The translations under genes were made by a program, and so were the position numbers. The notes beneath the pieces were generated by a model. It searched no databases. It was given only the letters and a program-made list of their open reading frames with translations, and was not told the origin of the DNA. A stretch of 64,000 nucleotides of DNA. Origin: Canna indica (taxonomy: Eukaryota > Streptophyta > Magnoliopsida > Zingiberales > Cannaceae). Below, in pieces: positions 36,270 to 46,487 of this stretch; within the stretch, counting starts at the first letter, position 1; every line of letters begins with the position of its first letter. The DNA is taken from the NCBI GenBank assembly GCA_034359265.1, contig CP136898.1, positions 312,501 through 376,500 on the forward strand, given 5' to 3'.

Positions 36270-36734
36270 TCAACCCATCCATGGCGCACTTGCCTTCGAT
36301 GTGACAGCGGACAAGTCCTTCAACTCCGTGAGGCACGCGTAGCTCTTCCTCACGCCAATCCCTCCCCGCCCTCCGGCGAATCTGTTCTTGTCCTGAGTCT
36401 TGCAGGCCGAGATGCTCCCCAATCTGTTGGCCGCAGCTCTGGAAACGGACGGCGGCGGGGGCGACGGAGTCATGGAGGCTCCCTTGGGCTTCCTGTTCTC
36501 TTTAGCGGATGGGAAGGAGAAGACAGGCATGGAACTCCGAAGCGACGAAGGCGCGGTCTTCTTTTTGGGCGTGGCGAGCACGAGATCCACCATCCCTGCC
36601 CTCCTTCTCCTCAGCTTCCGGTCTCTGAGCTCGGCGTAAGCGGAGTAGTTGGGCCCTCGGCGCATGGGGAGCGGAGCGTATAAGGAATTAGAGCTGATTT
36701 GGCGGAGGAGGCGGTGGGTCGACGGATCTGCCAT
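36270..36734 (-). CDS. Small basic plant protein, function unknown, probable G2/M-expressed gene
   Basis: Intronless, 154 aa, strongly basic. Features seen are LLRQISSNSLYAPLPMRRGP near residues 9-28, YAELRDRKLRRRRAG with a basic cluster, a Lys-rich TPKKKT stretch, a Ser/Pro-rich middle with PSPPPPS, and a C-terminal KSYACLTELKDLSAVTSKA. There is no signal peptide or membrane helix. I do not recognise a named domain; it resembles small proteins that some annotations label hydroxyproline-rich, a comparison from memory that needs a search. The promoter has three AACGG cores within 110 nt of the ATG, the MYB3R-bound MSA type, which suggests expression in mitosis. The ATG at 36734 starts the clear MADPSTHRLL N-terminus. 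Confidence 0.7.
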   Translation of the reverse strand: MADPSTHRLLRQISSNSLYAPLPMRRGPNYSAYAELRDRKLRRRRAGMVDLVLATPKKKTAPSSLRSSMPVFSFPSAKENRKPKGASMTPSPPPPSVSRAAANRLGSISACKTQDKNRFAGGRGGIGVRKSYACLTELKDLSAVTSKASAPWMG

Positions 36735-36799
36735 GGGTTGCCAAATTGAGAGTTGCGGGATGCCATCTTCATCTCGGCTCTTTGTACGCCTGCCGAACG

Positions 36800-36845
36800 C
36801 TCCAACGGTCGAATGCAGACCGTTCCACTATCCCACCAACGGCTA
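36800..36845 (-). promoter_or_regulatory. Cluster of three MSA-like (MYB3R) elements
   Basis: AACGG cores at 36804-36808 (tccaacggtc), 36824-36820 on the minus strand (ggaacggtct) and 36838-36842 (accaacggcta). The mitosis-specific activator consensus is YCYAACGGYY(A); the first and third match it closely. All three lie between the start codon and a TTTAAATAAAA TATA-like stretch at about 36848-36858. Confidence 0.6.
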
Positions 36846-36954
36846 GCTTTTTATTTAAAATCAACCTATTTATTTTATCTTGGTTTACTTTAATCCATAT
36901 ATTTATTAATTATACCTGGACACATCTTTAACGAAAAACAAGGTAATTAATTTG

Positions 36955-37050
36955 ATGTACATTTATTTTATTTTTTTTAACAAAAATAGAAATACAGGAT
37001 TCGAACCCTACATTTATCTCATTTACAATCGCAAGTTAAGGGTGAAGTAC
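36955..37050 (-). repeat. SINE-like fragment
   Basis: On the minus strand a B-box-like gggttcgaatcctgt is followed by atttctatttttgttaaaaaaa, the same tail as the tRNA-like units at 11175-11500 (ctatttttgttaaaaaatta). Probably one more member of that family. Confidence 0.45.
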
Positions 37051-37294
37051 ATTTATATCATGAATTTTTGAAGATTTTATCAAATATGTTTTCTCACTTA
37101 TATTTAGACTTATTCATTTATATCCATGGGATACTTCAATTTTTCTTTTATTATAATTATATCACACGATCAAAAAAATAGTGATGTATCATTGTTTACA
37201 TAAATAAATAATTTATTAGAGTGGCGCAGCAGAAGTGTGGTGGGCCCATAACCTATAAGTTTTTTTTAATAATTATAATACCTTAATGGAAACC

Positions 37295-37340
37295 TATTAA
37301 ATGTGACGTTGGCTTATAAGACTTAATGTATGTGGTTACC

Positions 37341-37343
<3 letters not shown>
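37295..37343 (+). repeat. Fragment of TRIM LTR start
   Basis: The sequence tattaaatgtgacgttggct, continuing tataagacttaatg, matches the first 50 bp of the TRIM LTR at 37873. It is cut by a (TA)n run. Confidence 0.45.
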
Positions 37344-37379
<36 letters not shown>

Positions 37380-37872
37380 CCAAGTCAATGTATTTAAAAT
37401 GAATAAAAAAGATAAATTATATTATATATCTCAAATTTTGAGAGTTTTCTCAATTATAATATATATTTTTATTTGTATCGATAGAGGTATTTTAAGTTCT
37501 ATTTTATTTTAATTATATTTCACTAACAAAGACACGAGAATATTGTATATCTCTAATTATACTAAATTTATATGATATAGTTCGTGCCAATGATATATAT
37601 ACCAATGCTTATTTGAAGAAGCCAATGCGGTATAAGAATATACTTGTAGAAATTATTGAATCAATTTGAATTTGCAGTGATTGTAGCATTAATGATGGGA
37701 AATTATATCGTGTAAAGTCATTATTTGACATTATTTTTTGTTTTAACTTGTGAAGCAAAGCCTATACATATTGTCAATTAGTTGTCAATTTAATGATTTT
37801 GAATTTGAAAGGTGGAAAATATTTAGTTTGCTCAAGATAAATATTATGTATGAAATTAATGTCACAATACGA

Positions 37873-38305
37873 TGTTGAATATGATGTTGGCTTATAAAAC
37901 TTAATGGGTATGCTACTATCAACTCTGGCTTGAACATTTTAATTAGGCTAATAGGTTAACCTATAAAGTTGATGAGTCAGTTATCTCATCAAACGTGTCG
38001 TAACAAATGGTATCAGAGCATGACATAATCCTAGGCATGCATGGTGAGGGAGCTAGCCTATGTGAGAAATAGCTGCCCTAAGTGACGGAGGTGGAGCCGC
38101 TACTAGGCTAGGCCTCACATACCGTCGACTTGAGTGTGATTCTGATCTATATGTTAAACTCAAGTTGGATCTTGACGATGACGTCGAGACATGAGTCGGG
38201 GAAATCATAATACCTCAGTTTAGTCTCATATGAGGAGTATATTGAATGTGATTTTGTCTTATAGGGCTTGGGCTTGGGCTTGATGGATGTGCTTCCATTA
38301 ACTTA
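37873..38305 (+). mobile_element. TRIM-type miniature LTR retrotransposon, 3' LTR truncated
   Basis: A 5' LTR of about 133 bp (37873-38005, beginning tgttgaatatgatgttggct, ending tgtcgtaaca) is followed by the methionine-initiator-tRNA primer-binding site TGGTATCAGAGC at 38008-38019. The internal part is only about 220 bp and non-coding. A purine-rich atgaggagta precedes the second LTR at about 38240 (tattgaatgtgattttgtct), which keeps about 65 bp before it is lost. Size, primer site and lack of genes fit a TRIM. It depends on other elements for mobility. Confidence 0.65.
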
Positions 38306-39900
38306 AAAAAATGCTAAATATAAATTAATAACATATTAATAATTTAAATATCATATTGTTACAAAAAATAAAAGTTACAATATAATTGAAAATACTCCCA
38401 AAATTTTAAATATAGAATGTAATTTAATCCTAATTTTTATTGATTTTAAGTTAGGTTGTCGTGGTGTTTCATATTTTTAAAAATTATATTTTAATACGCT
38501 GAGCTAATCCACATCAGCACTCAAACGACATATAAAGACGGTGAGATATAATTAAAAAAAAATTGATTTACCCTATTAACATTAATAAGAAGCTAAAATA
38601 AAATTGAGAACTTAAAATTTAAAATATATAATGTAATTAATCATATCCGGAATGTCATATTCTACTCAAATTCAATATAATTTACTTTTATTCTCATTTG
38701 GGGTTGGGGAGCTAATCAAGCGTGTGTATACATATATTTCAGCTTTTAATGTTCTTATGCGATATCAAATTTGTTGCATCCTCTTCTTCCCTTTAAATAA
38801 CTCATTAAAAAATCTAGGGTAATTTGCACCTTCAAATTTGATAATCCTTGTTCAACTAAATTAATATATACATTTCCAACAAATATATCAAAATTTAACT
38901 GACAAATAAATTGTTTAATCAGTAAATATTTAACTCATGATATTTGTATGCCTAAAATTAATTTAAATTTACTTTTATATCCACTCTATTTTTGGAAAGT
39001 AACACTTTTTTTATAATAAAATTCAATTGATGCATGCCCCTGTCTAATTTTGTTCCAATCGGTTCCATGTACCATATGGAATTAATTTTTTTTATCATAT
39101 ATACCAAACAAGAAATAATATCAATTTCTACTATTTTATTCCATCTCGTTTACAACTGTTAAATGCTATATATATACACTTGGAAGGAATTAGGAGAAAA
39201 CAAGAGAAAATAAAATAAAATTTATTTATTTATTTGGAAGGGAATAAATGAAATAATTAAGAAATTTTATATCTTTTCTTCTTTCTTTCTTTTTTTCCAG
39301 AATTGAACGAAAAGTTTAAAACACCATTTTGTTTTGTAACCTCCTCTTATTTTTCATCCCCATATAGTAGACTCACGATGATTAAGATTGATATATTAAT
39401 TAATTGGGGTTTAATTAATTAAAATAATTTGAATGTGGGCCCAACCCAACATTTATGAAATGCCATATTTTCTTTTTCCAATTGCAAAAAAGTTTTTTCA
39501 GGACATTAATGAAAACAAAAGCAACTACATCAACTGGGCATGCTTTCAATATATATATTCAGGGCATAACAGAATAGTATTGAACAAGGATTTCCTAGAT
39601 TTATTCTGCGTTCCCAAGAGAAGTTAGATGCAATATTTGATTAACAAACTACTCAATTTGTCCAAAGTATATATATATATTTTAAAATCCAAATACTCAA
39701 TTTAATCAGCAGAAGTCAACCTACCCCAGACTTCAATAGTCCAAAACCCTAGCTAATTAATTCCCAGTTGAGTTGATTAGATCAGAAATTATATGATATA
39801 ATAATCCAAGAGTATCTTTTTCCTAAATAAATAAATAAATTCACCATTTCCAGTACAGACGGTAATTAATTGATTTGCTGTGCAAATTAAGACTTGCTCG
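38306..39900. other. Intergenic, no gene seen
   Basis: AT-rich DNA between the TRIM and the GT14 gene. The frame at 39433-39627 has no recognisable domain. Confidence 0.5.
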
Positions 39901-39915
39901 ACCACCTTCGCCACA

Positions 39916-39923
<8 letters not shown>

Positions 39924-39953
<30 letters not shown>
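39924..39953 (+). repeat. (TA)n tract in the GT14 promoter
   Basis: About 15 TA units, 57-86 nt before the GT14 start codon. It may serve as the TATA element. Its length is likely to vary between alleles. Confidence 0.8.
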
Positions 39954-39954
<1 letters not shown>

Positions 39955-40009
39955 GACCGTATTTGCTGCACTGGTTGTCGACCAAGCAGAAGCAAATTAG
40001 CTGGCGGCA

Positions 40010-42056
40010 ATGAAGACCCAATCCCTTGTGCTGATCCTTCCTAGTTCCAAACTCCTCAAGCTTCTCTTCACTTTGCTTCTCTTTGGATTCGGCTTCGCCG
40101 CTGGTATCTTCTCCAGCTTCCACCTCAGCACCTCTCCCTCGTTGCAGCCGCAAATCTTCGTGCAACCTCCAACTCCATCTCCATCGTTACCGCCGCCGCC
40201 GCCGCCGGCAGTACTGGATCATACCGAAGCACTCGATGCGTCGACATCGAGCGAGGTGATGCACGACATGAGCGAGGAAGAGCTGCTATGGAGAGCGTCT
40301 ATGGTTCCGAGGATCCAAAAGCGGCCGTCGAACGTTGTGCCCAAGGTGGCCTTCATGTTTCTCGTCAAGGGAGAACTGCCTCTTGCTCCTCTTTGGGACA
40401 AGTTTTTTGAGGGAAACGAAGGATTCTATTCCATCTACGTGCACACAAGTCCATCGTTCAGCGGATCAACGCCTAAGGATTCAGTTTTCCATGGAAGAAG
40501 AGTTCCTAGTAAGGTCAGTTTTTCCTTGTCTTGGTATATCACTGAAACCCTCATAAATTACTTCTTAATTTTTGTCTGACATAGATCAAATTTTACATTT
40601 TTAGTTATGTATTTTGATTGAATATATATATATATAGGTTGATTAAATATAAGCATCAAATTCAGTACATTGATATATAATTAGAGCCAAAGTCCTGCAG
40701 GTTAATACAGTTTAATATTTGAAGGTAATGTACAGGGTCAGTTTGATATTTGTAAAGTGGTATTTGATACTTTGTTCAGGTGATTTGAGAAAACTAGATC
40801 GACAATCATTTCTTAAGGACAACCAATAACAACTAACAGTCCATCTAAAAGACATGAGATGGCACACAACCAATTAATTAGTCAATTACAACCAACAGTC
40901 CATCTATAACTGGGAAACTATATATGTTAAGTAATTAATTAATGCGAATATTCTTAACTTAATTATGGTATGTAATAATACATAATTAATAGAAAATCTA
41001 TGTACAGCCACCGAATCAAAGGGAAAAGTTGGGCATATTCTTCATTCTAAATTTTGAGATGATCAATTACTTTATATTAAACATCAAGCATCTATCCACT
41101 TTAGAGAAAAAGAAAAGACAAAGCGCGCAGCATAGTGAAATGAAGTAGAAAAATGAACTAAGGAATTCAAACTACCAAAAGTCAGTGAATCTGATATAGG
41201 TTTCTTTCTCCTTTGATGAATTCTTGTACATGTGGAAAGACTTAAGATGGACACCATGATCAGGTAAAAAATGCTTTATATTGCTTAAATGCGGGCTTAT
41301 AATTATGTGAGTTTTCTCGATTCAGTCACCACACTAATTCAACTTGATTGACTCATTTTTTGCTTTACTTTTGATGGGCAACTCCTGCAGGATGTAAAAT
41401 GGGGAGGATTGAACATGTTGGAAGCCGAGCGCCGTCTCTTAGCAAATGCGCTGCTTGATTTGTCGAACGAACGCTTTGTTCTGCTCTCTGAATCATGCAT
41501 TCCCCTCTTCAACTTCCCCACCATCTACTCCTATCTCATGAACTCCACCAACGTTCATGTTGAGGTATTCGATGAACCGGGGCAGACGGGCCGCGGCCGA
41601 TTCAACAAGAGAATGCAATCGCATCTGAAGCTCCACCAATGGCGAAAGGGATCCCAGTGGTTCGAGATGGACCGCAGTCTGGCGACCGAAGTAGTCTCCG
41701 ACGAGGAGTACTTCCCTCTCTTCCAGAGGCATTGCAGGGCATGCTTTGCTGACGAACACTACTTGGCGACTTTCCTGAACGTGAAGTTTCCCTCCAGAAG
41801 CACAAACAGGACGTTGACTTGGGTCGATTGGTCCAAGGGTGGACCGCATCCAGCTAGATTTTGGAGGCAGGCTGTCACGGTTGACTTGTTGGAGAGCATG
41901 AGGAATGCAACTAGTTGCAGCTACAATGGAATGAGCACCAGGATTTGCTTCTTGTTCGCTAGGAAGTTCTTGCCGAACTCTTTGGATAGATTAATCAGAT
42001 TTGCGCCGCAGTTGATGGGTTTCAATCAGAGCTATAATGGAGACTTAATTCACTAA
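40010..42056 (+). CDS. Core-2/I-branching beta-1,6-N-acetylglucosaminyltransferase-like protein (GT14)
   Basis: Type II membrane protein, presumably in the Golgi, of the plant GT14 'Branch' family (formerly DUF266); some members act on arabinogalactan or other glycans. Two exons, 40010-40513 and 41391-42056, give 389 aa. An N-terminal anchor at about 17-40 ([18 protein letters not shown]) is followed by a proline-rich stem (about 46-65). The catalytic region starts at about 110 with [20 protein letters not shown] and continues through [33 protein letters not shown] and [18 protein letters not shown] to a Cys-rich [15 protein letters not shown]. The intron (877 bp, GT-AG, phase 0) interrupts RRVPSK|DVKWGG, as expected for the family. 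The gene looks intact. Confidence 0.92.
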
Positions 42057-42278
42057 GATAACGATATTCTTGTAGGATTTTAGATCATTTTTTGATTACC
42101 GCATATGTGTGTGGCATTGATTGTAACAGTGACGTTGAAACATAATTTTTTGGATTCATGAAATTAATTTAAGATGATTGATATTGTCAAATCAAGCTTC
42201 TCTTCTTCAATCCGATCTCTTCACATCTATTTGCCAATTAAACCTCAGAATCTTAATTCCCTACTGTTTCTCTCGAGT

Positions 42279-42390
42279 AAAAATACTGGAGTACCGTCGA
42301 ACTTGAACACCTGTAATCTGTTGCTTGGTATGAATTCATACCAAGCAACAGTTTACAGGTGTGCAAGTTCGACGGTACTCCAGTATTTTT
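42279..42390. repeat. 112-nt near-perfect palindrome (hairpin)
   Basis: Arms 42279-42331 and 42338-42390 are reverse complements at 51 of 53 positions, around a central GAATTC (42332-42337) that is itself palindromic. The mismatches are one A/C and one T/A. It lies 220 nt past the GT14 stop and 600 nt before the receptor-kinase start. No target duplication is evident. If transcribed, either strand would form a long, almost unbroken hairpin. Confidence 0.9.
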
Positions 42391-42486
42391 ATGGACTGTC
42401 CTCTGGCGCAGGCAGCAGCAACGTGATAAATCAACTAAAACCTAATCTGGAAGCAAGTTGCTCAAGCTGCAGGTCAACAGATCAAG

Positions 42487-42487
42487 A

Positions 42488-42518
<31 letters not shown>
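42487..42518. repeat. (GA)n microsatellite
   Basis: An AGAAGA start leads into about 14 GA units and then GCGCGCGTGC. It lies in the 5' flank of the receptor-like kinase gene and may act as a GAGA-type promoter element. Confidence 0.8.
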
Positions 42519-42522
<4 letters not shown>

Positions 42523-43006
42523 CGTGCATGCACAAGCCTCCAGGTCAGCCAGCTGAGAGCTAGCAGAGATTCCTTTTCTTGCACTGTACTGCACTGCTAC
42601 TTTTTTCACTCTTGGACAAGATCCGAACGGATCCTAGACCTACATTTCTTTAACCTGCATTTCTTCTTGTTCCTCTTCTTTTTATTAATCTGACTTCGTT
42701 ATCCACAATTCTTTGATCATAAAGATAAGTAAATAAATATGGCCGAGGCGACGGCTTCAGCCTTCAGTCCGTGGTCGTGGCTTTGCAAGACTGTAATCAC
42801 ATCTTTCAATGCGTCCGTAGGTCCCTTTCCCTCTCCCCACACATTCAATTAAAGAAAGGGGAGAAAAAAAGATATGGAAAGCTAAAGCTGAAAGAGCCAC
42901 TCTCCAAACTCCAAACCCCAGGCATAAAGGAAGCATTACTTGTACTAAAACCTTGTCTTCTCTCTCAGCTCTCCTTCCTTCCTCATCCACTTCAACGAAG
43001 AGAGAA

Positions 43007-45130
43007 ATGGGGGAGACGAAGCTGCTTTCCTCCCCATGTTCCGCTCAGGCTACTTTGCTACTGTTGCTTGCGCTTTTCAGCTTCTCTTGCTTGGGCACTT
43101 TGGACGGCGACTTGAACGCGCTGTTGGAGTTCAAGGCCGCGAGCGACTCCGCCGGGAGATTGACGAGTTGGAACCGGTCTGACCCGTCGCCGTGCGCGTC
43201 GTGGCACGGGGTAACCTGCGCCGCCGGCCGCGTCACTCGCCTTGTGCTCGAGGGCCTCGACCTCACCGGCGCGGATGGCCTCCAGACCGTGACCCGGCTA
43301 GACCAGCTCCGGGTTCTTAGCCTCAAATCGAACCGCCTCTCCGGGACGATCCCCGACCTCTCCCCGCTCTCCGCCCTCAAGCTCCTCTTCCTCTCCCACA
43401 ACCAGTTCTCTGGACCGATCCCGGCTTCCCTCGCCTCACTCGGCCGCCTCTACCGGCTCGACCTCGGCTCGAACAACCTCACCGGCCCAGTCCCGACCTC
43501 GTTGAACCGGCTTTCCCGCCTGCTTACGCTCCGTCTCAACTCGAACCGGCTCTCAGGCCCCATTTCCGGCCTTGTCCTCCCCCGCCTCCAAGACCTCGAC
43601 TTGTCCTCGAACCTGCTCTCTGGCGCCGTGTCACCGTCGCTGTCCGCATTTTCTGCCTCGGCTTTCGCCGGAAACCCGGGTCTTTGCGGTGGGCCTCTCC
43701 CTACGTGCCGCGACGTGGTAAGTGACCCTAGCCGCCCCTCGGCAGGCGCCGCAGCTCCTGTCCCACCCGCCGCCGCGGTCGTGGTTTCCTCCCCGTCCGC
43801 CAAGCCCGAGGTCGCCTCTCCTCGCCGCTCTGCCGCGGGCGCTAGCCGCGGGGGTATGAACAGAGTGGCAGTGGTGGCCATTGTAGTAGGCGACTTCGCT
43901 GTGCTCGTCCTTGTCTCCGGCCTTCTCTTCTGTTACTTTTGGCGCAAGTTCGCGGGGAAGAACCCGTCTCGCCTCCACGAGGGAGAAAAGATAGTATACT
44001 CCTCCAGCCCTTATGCCGTCCAAGGCAACGCCGCAGGGGCCACTACGGGGGGTGGATTCGAGCGGGGCAAGATGGTCTTCTTCGAAGGAACGAAGCGGTT
44101 CGAGCTGGAGGACCTCCTGCGCGCCTCGGCGGAGATGTTGGGGAAGGGTGGCTACGGGACGGCCTACAGAGCAGTGCTTGACGACAGCACCGTGGTGGCC
44201 GTCAAGCGCCTTCGCGAAGTCAGCGTAGGAGGAAAGCGCGAGTTCGAGAGCCATATGGACACGCTCGGGCGCTTGCGGCACGCCAGCCTCGTCCCCCTCA
44301 AAGCTTACTACTACGCCCGCGACGAGAAGCTTCTCGTCTATGACTACATGCCCAATGGCAGTCTCTTCTTCCTCCTCCATGGTATGTAGCTTCATTCTAC
44401 GATGCATGCCATTTTTCGAGTGCTATATTGTGTTAAAATTTTGTTTTTTGACAGCGCGCGGTAAATTTTGGTTTTGATCCTTACAGGGAATCGCGGTCCG
44501 GGGAGGACGCCGCTGGATTGGACGACGAGGATGCGTATCGCAGTTGGGGCGGCGAGGGGCTTGGCATTCATCCACCAGGCGAGCCGCTCGCCGAAGCTGA
44601 CGCACGGCAACATCAAATCCACAAACGTCCTCCTCGACAAGGAGGGCAACGCGCGGCTCGCCGACGCTGGCCTGGCTCTCCTGGGTCCAGGAGCCGCAGC
44701 GGCCGGGAGGGCCGGCGGCTATCGGGCACCCGAGGCGCCGAGCGACGGTCGGCGACCGTGGTCATCCCAGCGGGCGGACATCTACGCCTTCGGGGTGGTG
44801 CTGCTGGAGCTTCTGACGGGAAAGTCGGCATTGGACGGCGGGGCGGCCGTGGACCTGCCGCGGTGGGTGCAGTCGGTGGTGAGGGAGGAGTGGACGGCGG
44901 AGGTGTTCGACCTGGAGTTGATGCGGTACAAAGGGATCGAGGAGGAAATGATGGCGATGCTCCAGATCGCCATGAGCTGCACGTCCTTCGCGCCGGACCA
45001 GCGGCCGAAGATGGGCAGCGTGGTGAAGATGATCGAGGACATCCGCGGTGGCGGGGCCGGGGAGCTCTCGCCATCCCACGACTCGTTTGACTCGGTCTCC
45101 GACTCGGCTTCCGGGTCGGACGCTGCGTGA
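43007..45130 (+). CDS. LRR receptor-like kinase, subfamily III, probable pseudokinase
   Basis: Plasma-membrane receptor-like protein, 672 aa, in two exons (43007-44381 and 44487-45130; split Gly codon, GT-AG). Signal peptide at about 1-31; LRR N-terminal cap with CASWHGVTC (63-71); five or six leucine-rich repeats at about 76-210; Pro/Ala/Ser-rich stretch 240-280; transmembrane helix at about 286-311; kinase-like domain at about 365-640. The ATP loop GKGGYGTAY (379-387) and VAVK with Lys400 are kept, but the catalytic HRD is HGN (498-500) and DFG is DAG (518-520), so catalysis is doubtful; such changes are common in LRR-III. The tail after about 645 is Ser/Asp-rich, with possible phosphosites. 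The intron position inside the kinase domain fits the subfamily. The start is the first ATG that gives a signal peptide; the frame opens slightly upstream without an ATG. GC content is very high. Confidence 0.92.
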
Positions 45131-45551
45131 TGATTAATGAAGTAATTTGCTGATAGGAGAACCGTTGGATGGCTGTACGTGTAAAAAAGATGAAGCTGGC
45201 TTTTGTTTGAAGCATTCCGATTCCAAGTTGTATTGTAACATTAATTAATTAATGGGGTGTTGACTGTTGAGTAATTAAAATCCATGTGATGCTGATAGAG
45301 TGATAGCAGATAGCTAGGTGTGTAATGAAACAACTTTGGATACTGGTGGCACTGCATTGCACCGATTCGGTCGTCTGCGTCTCTCATCATAGTCTGGAGT
45401 GGTCTCCATCACGCATTGCAAAAGAAGGAAAGAGAAAGATAGAGGAGCAGGAAAAGGGTAAACATGGGGAAGTGGGCTTGGCTTGTCAGTTTATGGTGAG
45501 ACTGTTGCAGTTCTGCATGTGTAATTAATTACAGCTCTGGAACTGATCTGG

Positions 45552-45588
45552 TGCCTGAGCCTGAGCCTGAACCTGAGCCTGAGCGAGG
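45552..45588. repeat. (CCTGAG)n hexanucleotide repeat
   Basis: About six CCTGAG/CCTGAA units about 420 nt after the receptor-kinase stop codon. Confidence 0.75.
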
Positions 45589-46487
45589 AGGTGTAAGATG
45601 TTCATGTAATTGTTTCCATGTCCTGCAACAAATGGTACGAGCAAACGGTCTCCCCTAATGGCGGACGACCGTAAGGAAGCAGTTGGAACATTCATTGTGT
45701 GGCCGTGCCGGACAAATACAGCTGCAAGGAAAATATAGCCCGTTACACGCTTACTTCGTTTTCATTAATACATTAAAATCTCAAGAGTAATTTTTTAAAA
45801 TTATAATATGGATAGAGAAAATTTTCAGATTAATAATAAAAATATGAACATTTATATATATATATATATATATATTCAAATCATCAAAATATGTTCAGAT
45901 TTGATACTCGATTTTAATTTTTTACAAAAGTTTAGAAAATAATAGATTCCAATTTTTTTCAAAAGTGTGGCATCAAAATAAATAAGATAAATTCATTATT
46001 TTTTTATAACTATAACGATAATTACGATATATTTAGTGTTTATTTTATATATTATTGACATCATCTAAATTTTTTAAAAATAAAATAGGTTTTAGATTTT
46101 TAAAAAATTTGTAGGAAAACTCAAAGCATTTCAGGGATTCAGAGTAAAAAAATTTATGAATTTATTTTTTAAAAAATTATTATTATGGCTACGAAGATTT
46201 ATTATGATTTTGAATAATTGAGCGTATCTCAATTGAGTTTTGTGTGTTAGAGACTAGAAAGGCAGGAGATTTGCAGGTCAATTGTGGTTCAATTAGTCTC
46301 TGTTCATCCTGCAGATACTATTATTAGATTCAGCTCATAAATGCTTCACATTCCCTACAGCCATGGAGGATAAGCCGCACTTTTGGGACCGGAGGACTTT
46401 TACTACCCAATACTATTATTAGATACTTTTTTTACAAGCGAGTTCAAGACAAAGTGAAAAATTGATACAAAGAAGATCCTAATGTTA

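Noticed and set aside
44613..45215. 200-codon minus-strand frame, and others antisense to the receptor kinase
   Set aside because: High GC makes all frames open; Arg/Pro/Ser-rich translation without domains, opposite a well-supported kinase exon.
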